Shown here in pieces: positions 62,652-64,000 of a DNA stretch of 64,000 nucleotides. Origin of the DNA: Pseudomonadota bacterium (GTDB lineage: Bacteria; Pseudomonadota; Gammaproteobacteria; UBA9214); contig JAWLAI010000006.1 of the NCBI GenBank assembly GCA_041395565.1, positions 248,001 through 312,000 on the forward strand, read 5' to 3'. The notes below the pieces were generated by a model. It saw only the letters and a program-made list of their open reading frames with translations. It had not been told where the DNA came from and did not search any database. The first letter of the stretch is position 1; each line of letters opens with the position of its first letter. A program made the translations under genes and the position numbers.

Positions 62652-63109
62652 GATACCCGCTCCCCGCCCAGCATCTGCCTGAGTCGTTCCGCGAAACTGA
62701 CCGGTGCGTTTTCCTGCGGCACCGTGGCGACCTGCTGGTCGAGCACGTGCACCCGGCTCACACGCCCTGGGGCGACACCCAGCAGGACCTGGGTCTCGCC
62801 GACCTGGACCAGCACGATGCGCTCGCGCGCGCTGAGCGCGATGCCGTCGATGACGCGCAGGGTGCCATGCGCCGACGCCCGCAGACCGCCAGCCCGCTTC
62901 ATCAGCCAGGCAAGTACTGCAATGCTGACCAGCACGATGGCAAGACCAGCCAGAAACTGCAGCATGAAGCTGCCGTCCATTACCTCACGCGTCATGCCGA
63001 TCGGAGATGGCGCCGCGGCAAGGACCGGCACCGGGACTGTCGCCAGCAGACACAGCGTGCCGATCCAGCGCCGCGCCTTGCTGTGGAATTCTACTGCGGA
63101 CATGGACAT
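62648..63109 (-). CDS. fliO: Flagellar export chaperone FliO
   Basis: FliO stabilises FliP during assembly. The ATG at 63109 gives 153 residues. A short N-terminal signal-like segment ends near [11 protein letters not shown], and a membrane helix at about 50-70 ([19 protein letters not shown]) follows. The soluble domain contains [36 protein letters not shown]. An upstream start at 63184 would overlap fliN and is rejected. Confidence 0.9.
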   Translation of the reverse strand: MSMSAVEFHSKARRWIGTLCLLATVPVPVLAAAPSPIGMTREVMDGSFMLQFLAGLAIVLVSIAVLAWLMKRAGGLRASAHGTLRVIDGIALSARERIVLVQVGETQVLLGVAPGRVSRVHVLDQQVATVPQENAPVSFAERLRQMLGGERVS

Positions 63110-63116
63110 GACCTCG

Positions 63117-63530
63117 TTACTTGAGCGTGTTGACGCGTTCTGCCGGACTGACGACGTCACTGAGGCGAACGCCGAATTTGTCATTCACCACGACGACCTC
63201 GCCGTGTGCAACCAGCGTGCCGTTGACGAGCACATCCAGCGGTTCGCCTGCCATCCGGTCCAGCTCGACCACGGCGCCGCGTGCCAGCTGCAGCAGGTTC
63301 TGGATGCTGATCCGGGCGCGACCGATTTCCATGGACAGCGTGACCGGGATGTCCAGGATCACGTCCAGACTGGTCTCGCCCTTGCGTCCGGAGCCGGCCT
63401 CCTCGCCGAGTTGCTGGAAATCAGCGCGTTTGTAATCAGCCGCATCCTTTGCACCGCTGCCTGCAGTTGTCTCGGGCGCCGCAGCTGCGCTGGCGCCGGC
63501 CGGATTCTTGTCGTTCATCTGCTCGCTCAT
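63117..63530 (-). CDS. fliN: Flagellar motor switch protein FliN
   Basis: FliN is the C-ring subunit that binds CheY-phosphate with FliM. The 137-residue protein has an Ala/Pro-rich N-terminal tail. The SpoA domain has VILDIPVTLSMEIGRARISIQNLLQLARGAVVELDRMAGEPLDVLVNGTLVAHGEVVVVNDKFGVRLSDVV. It starts 12 bases after the fliM stop. Confidence 0.95.
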   Translation of the reverse strand: MSEQMNDKNPAGASAAAAPETTAGSGAKDAADYKRADFQQLGEEAGSGRKGETSLDVILDIPVTLSMEIGRARISIQNLLQLARGAVVELDRMAGEPLDVLVNGTLVAHGEVVVVNDKFGVRLSDVVSPAERVNTLK

Positions 63531-63542
63531 GCTCCGCTCCTG

Positions 63543-64000
63543 TTACTTGTTACGCCGTGACTTGTCCGTGCGCTCGATTTCGCACTCCACCTTGACGGCA
63601 TTGCAATCGTGAAACACGCCGAACTGCCCCCGGAACAGCGGCACATCGCCTACCTGCAGGGTAACCATGCCGGGACTGCCGACGGGGATGATGTCGCCGG
63701 GCCGCATATCTACCACATCGCGTAGCGACAGTACGGTCTCCGCCATACGGCCGAAGATCTCAACCTCGGCGTCCTGCAGATTCTGCTGCAGGGCAAGCAG
63801 CCACTGTTCGTAATTGGCCGACATGCTCTTGCGCAACCCCCCATCGAGCAGGTCGCGTATCGGTTCGATCATCGATACCGGCAGGGCGATGTGAAACTCG
63901 CCGCCGCAGTCTGCGAATTCCACACGGAAACTCGAGATGATGAGCATCTCGCGCGAACCCGCCAGCGACGAATACTGTGGATCTGCCTCTGCCCGCACGA
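63543..64000 (-). CDS. fliM: Flagellar motor switch protein FliM, C-terminal part (cut by window edge)
   Basis: The visible 151 residues are the C-terminal half of FliM, with FRVEFADCGGEFHIALPVSMIEPIRDLLDGGLRKS. The SpoA-like tail with IEIFGRMAETVLSLRDVVDMRPGDIIPVG is a family hallmark in slightly varied form. The start lies beyond the window. It heads the visible part of the fliM-flhG run. Confidence 0.93.
   Translation of the reverse strand, partial: VRAEADPQYSSLAGSREMLIISSFRVEFADCGGEFHIALPVSMIEPIRDLLDGGLRKSMSANYEQWLLALQQNLQDAEVEIFGRMAETVLSLRDVVDMRPGDIIPVGSPGMVTLQVGDVPLFRGQFGVFHDCNAVKVECEIERTDKSRRNK

Overview
The window is chromosomal DNA from a GC-rich gammaproteobacterium. The order tRNA-Tyr, tRNA-Gly, tRNA-Thr, tuf, tRNA-Trp, secE, nusG, rplK, rplA, rplJ is the usual one in that class. 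A MSHA-type pilus locus, a Vibrio/PomAB-like stator pair and a polar-type flagellar set with FlhF and FlhG point the same way. The genus cannot be named from the sequence. Nearly all of it is coding, and no phage, insertion sequence or CRISPR array was seen.

Layout. 1-5079 (minus strand): ribosomal protein, transcription and translocation genes, tuf and four tRNAs, with a recognisable promoter before tRNA-Tyr. The tuf reading frame lacks one base near its start. 5259-12001: housekeeping and hypothetical genes (YbaK-like deacylase, Mug-like glycosylase, PqiA-like, Rdx-like, SlyB-like lipoprotein, AcuI-like reductase, LEA-type lipoprotein, metallo-beta-lactamase fold hydrolase). 12500-15252: a YfiR-like periplasmic protein with a CHASE8/HAMP/GGDEF/EAL c-di-GMP enzyme. 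16633-29412: a sigma-54 promoter and a nearly complete MSHA-type IV pilus locus. Its ATPase MshE carries the N-terminal c-di-GMP binding repeats, and its MshP-like minor pilin carries a repeat domain resembling a beta-propeller. 29513-34866: a 19-bp inverted repeat, an orphan Xre/MbcA/ParS-type protein, a hybrid histidine kinase, a REC-ANTAR regulator and a promoter-led non-coding region with several paired elements.

34983-64000 is almost entirely motility. The minus-strand run flgBCDEFGHIJKL and the plus-strand flgA-flgM-flgN diverge from two good sigma-54 promoters. Then come a PomAB-like stator, a STAS protein and a small four-repeat MshEN-like protein behind a sigma-28 promoter, a HDOD-GGDEF protein, a SPOR protein, an unlisted 59-residue gene with its own sigma-28 promoter and a near-ideal ribosome binding site, and the minus-strand operon fliM-fliN-fliO-fliP-fliQ-fliR-flhB-flhA-flhF-flhG. 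FliM and RplJ are cut by the window ends.

Working together: the window encodes two surface machines, a polar flagellum and a MSHA pilus. It also holds two diguanylate cyclase genes (one with an EAL domain) and two proteins with MshEN-type repeats that could read c-di-GMP, one in the pilus motor and one beside the stator genes. The simplest reading is a swim/attach switch governed by c-di-GMP and by the sigma-54/sigma-28 hierarchy.
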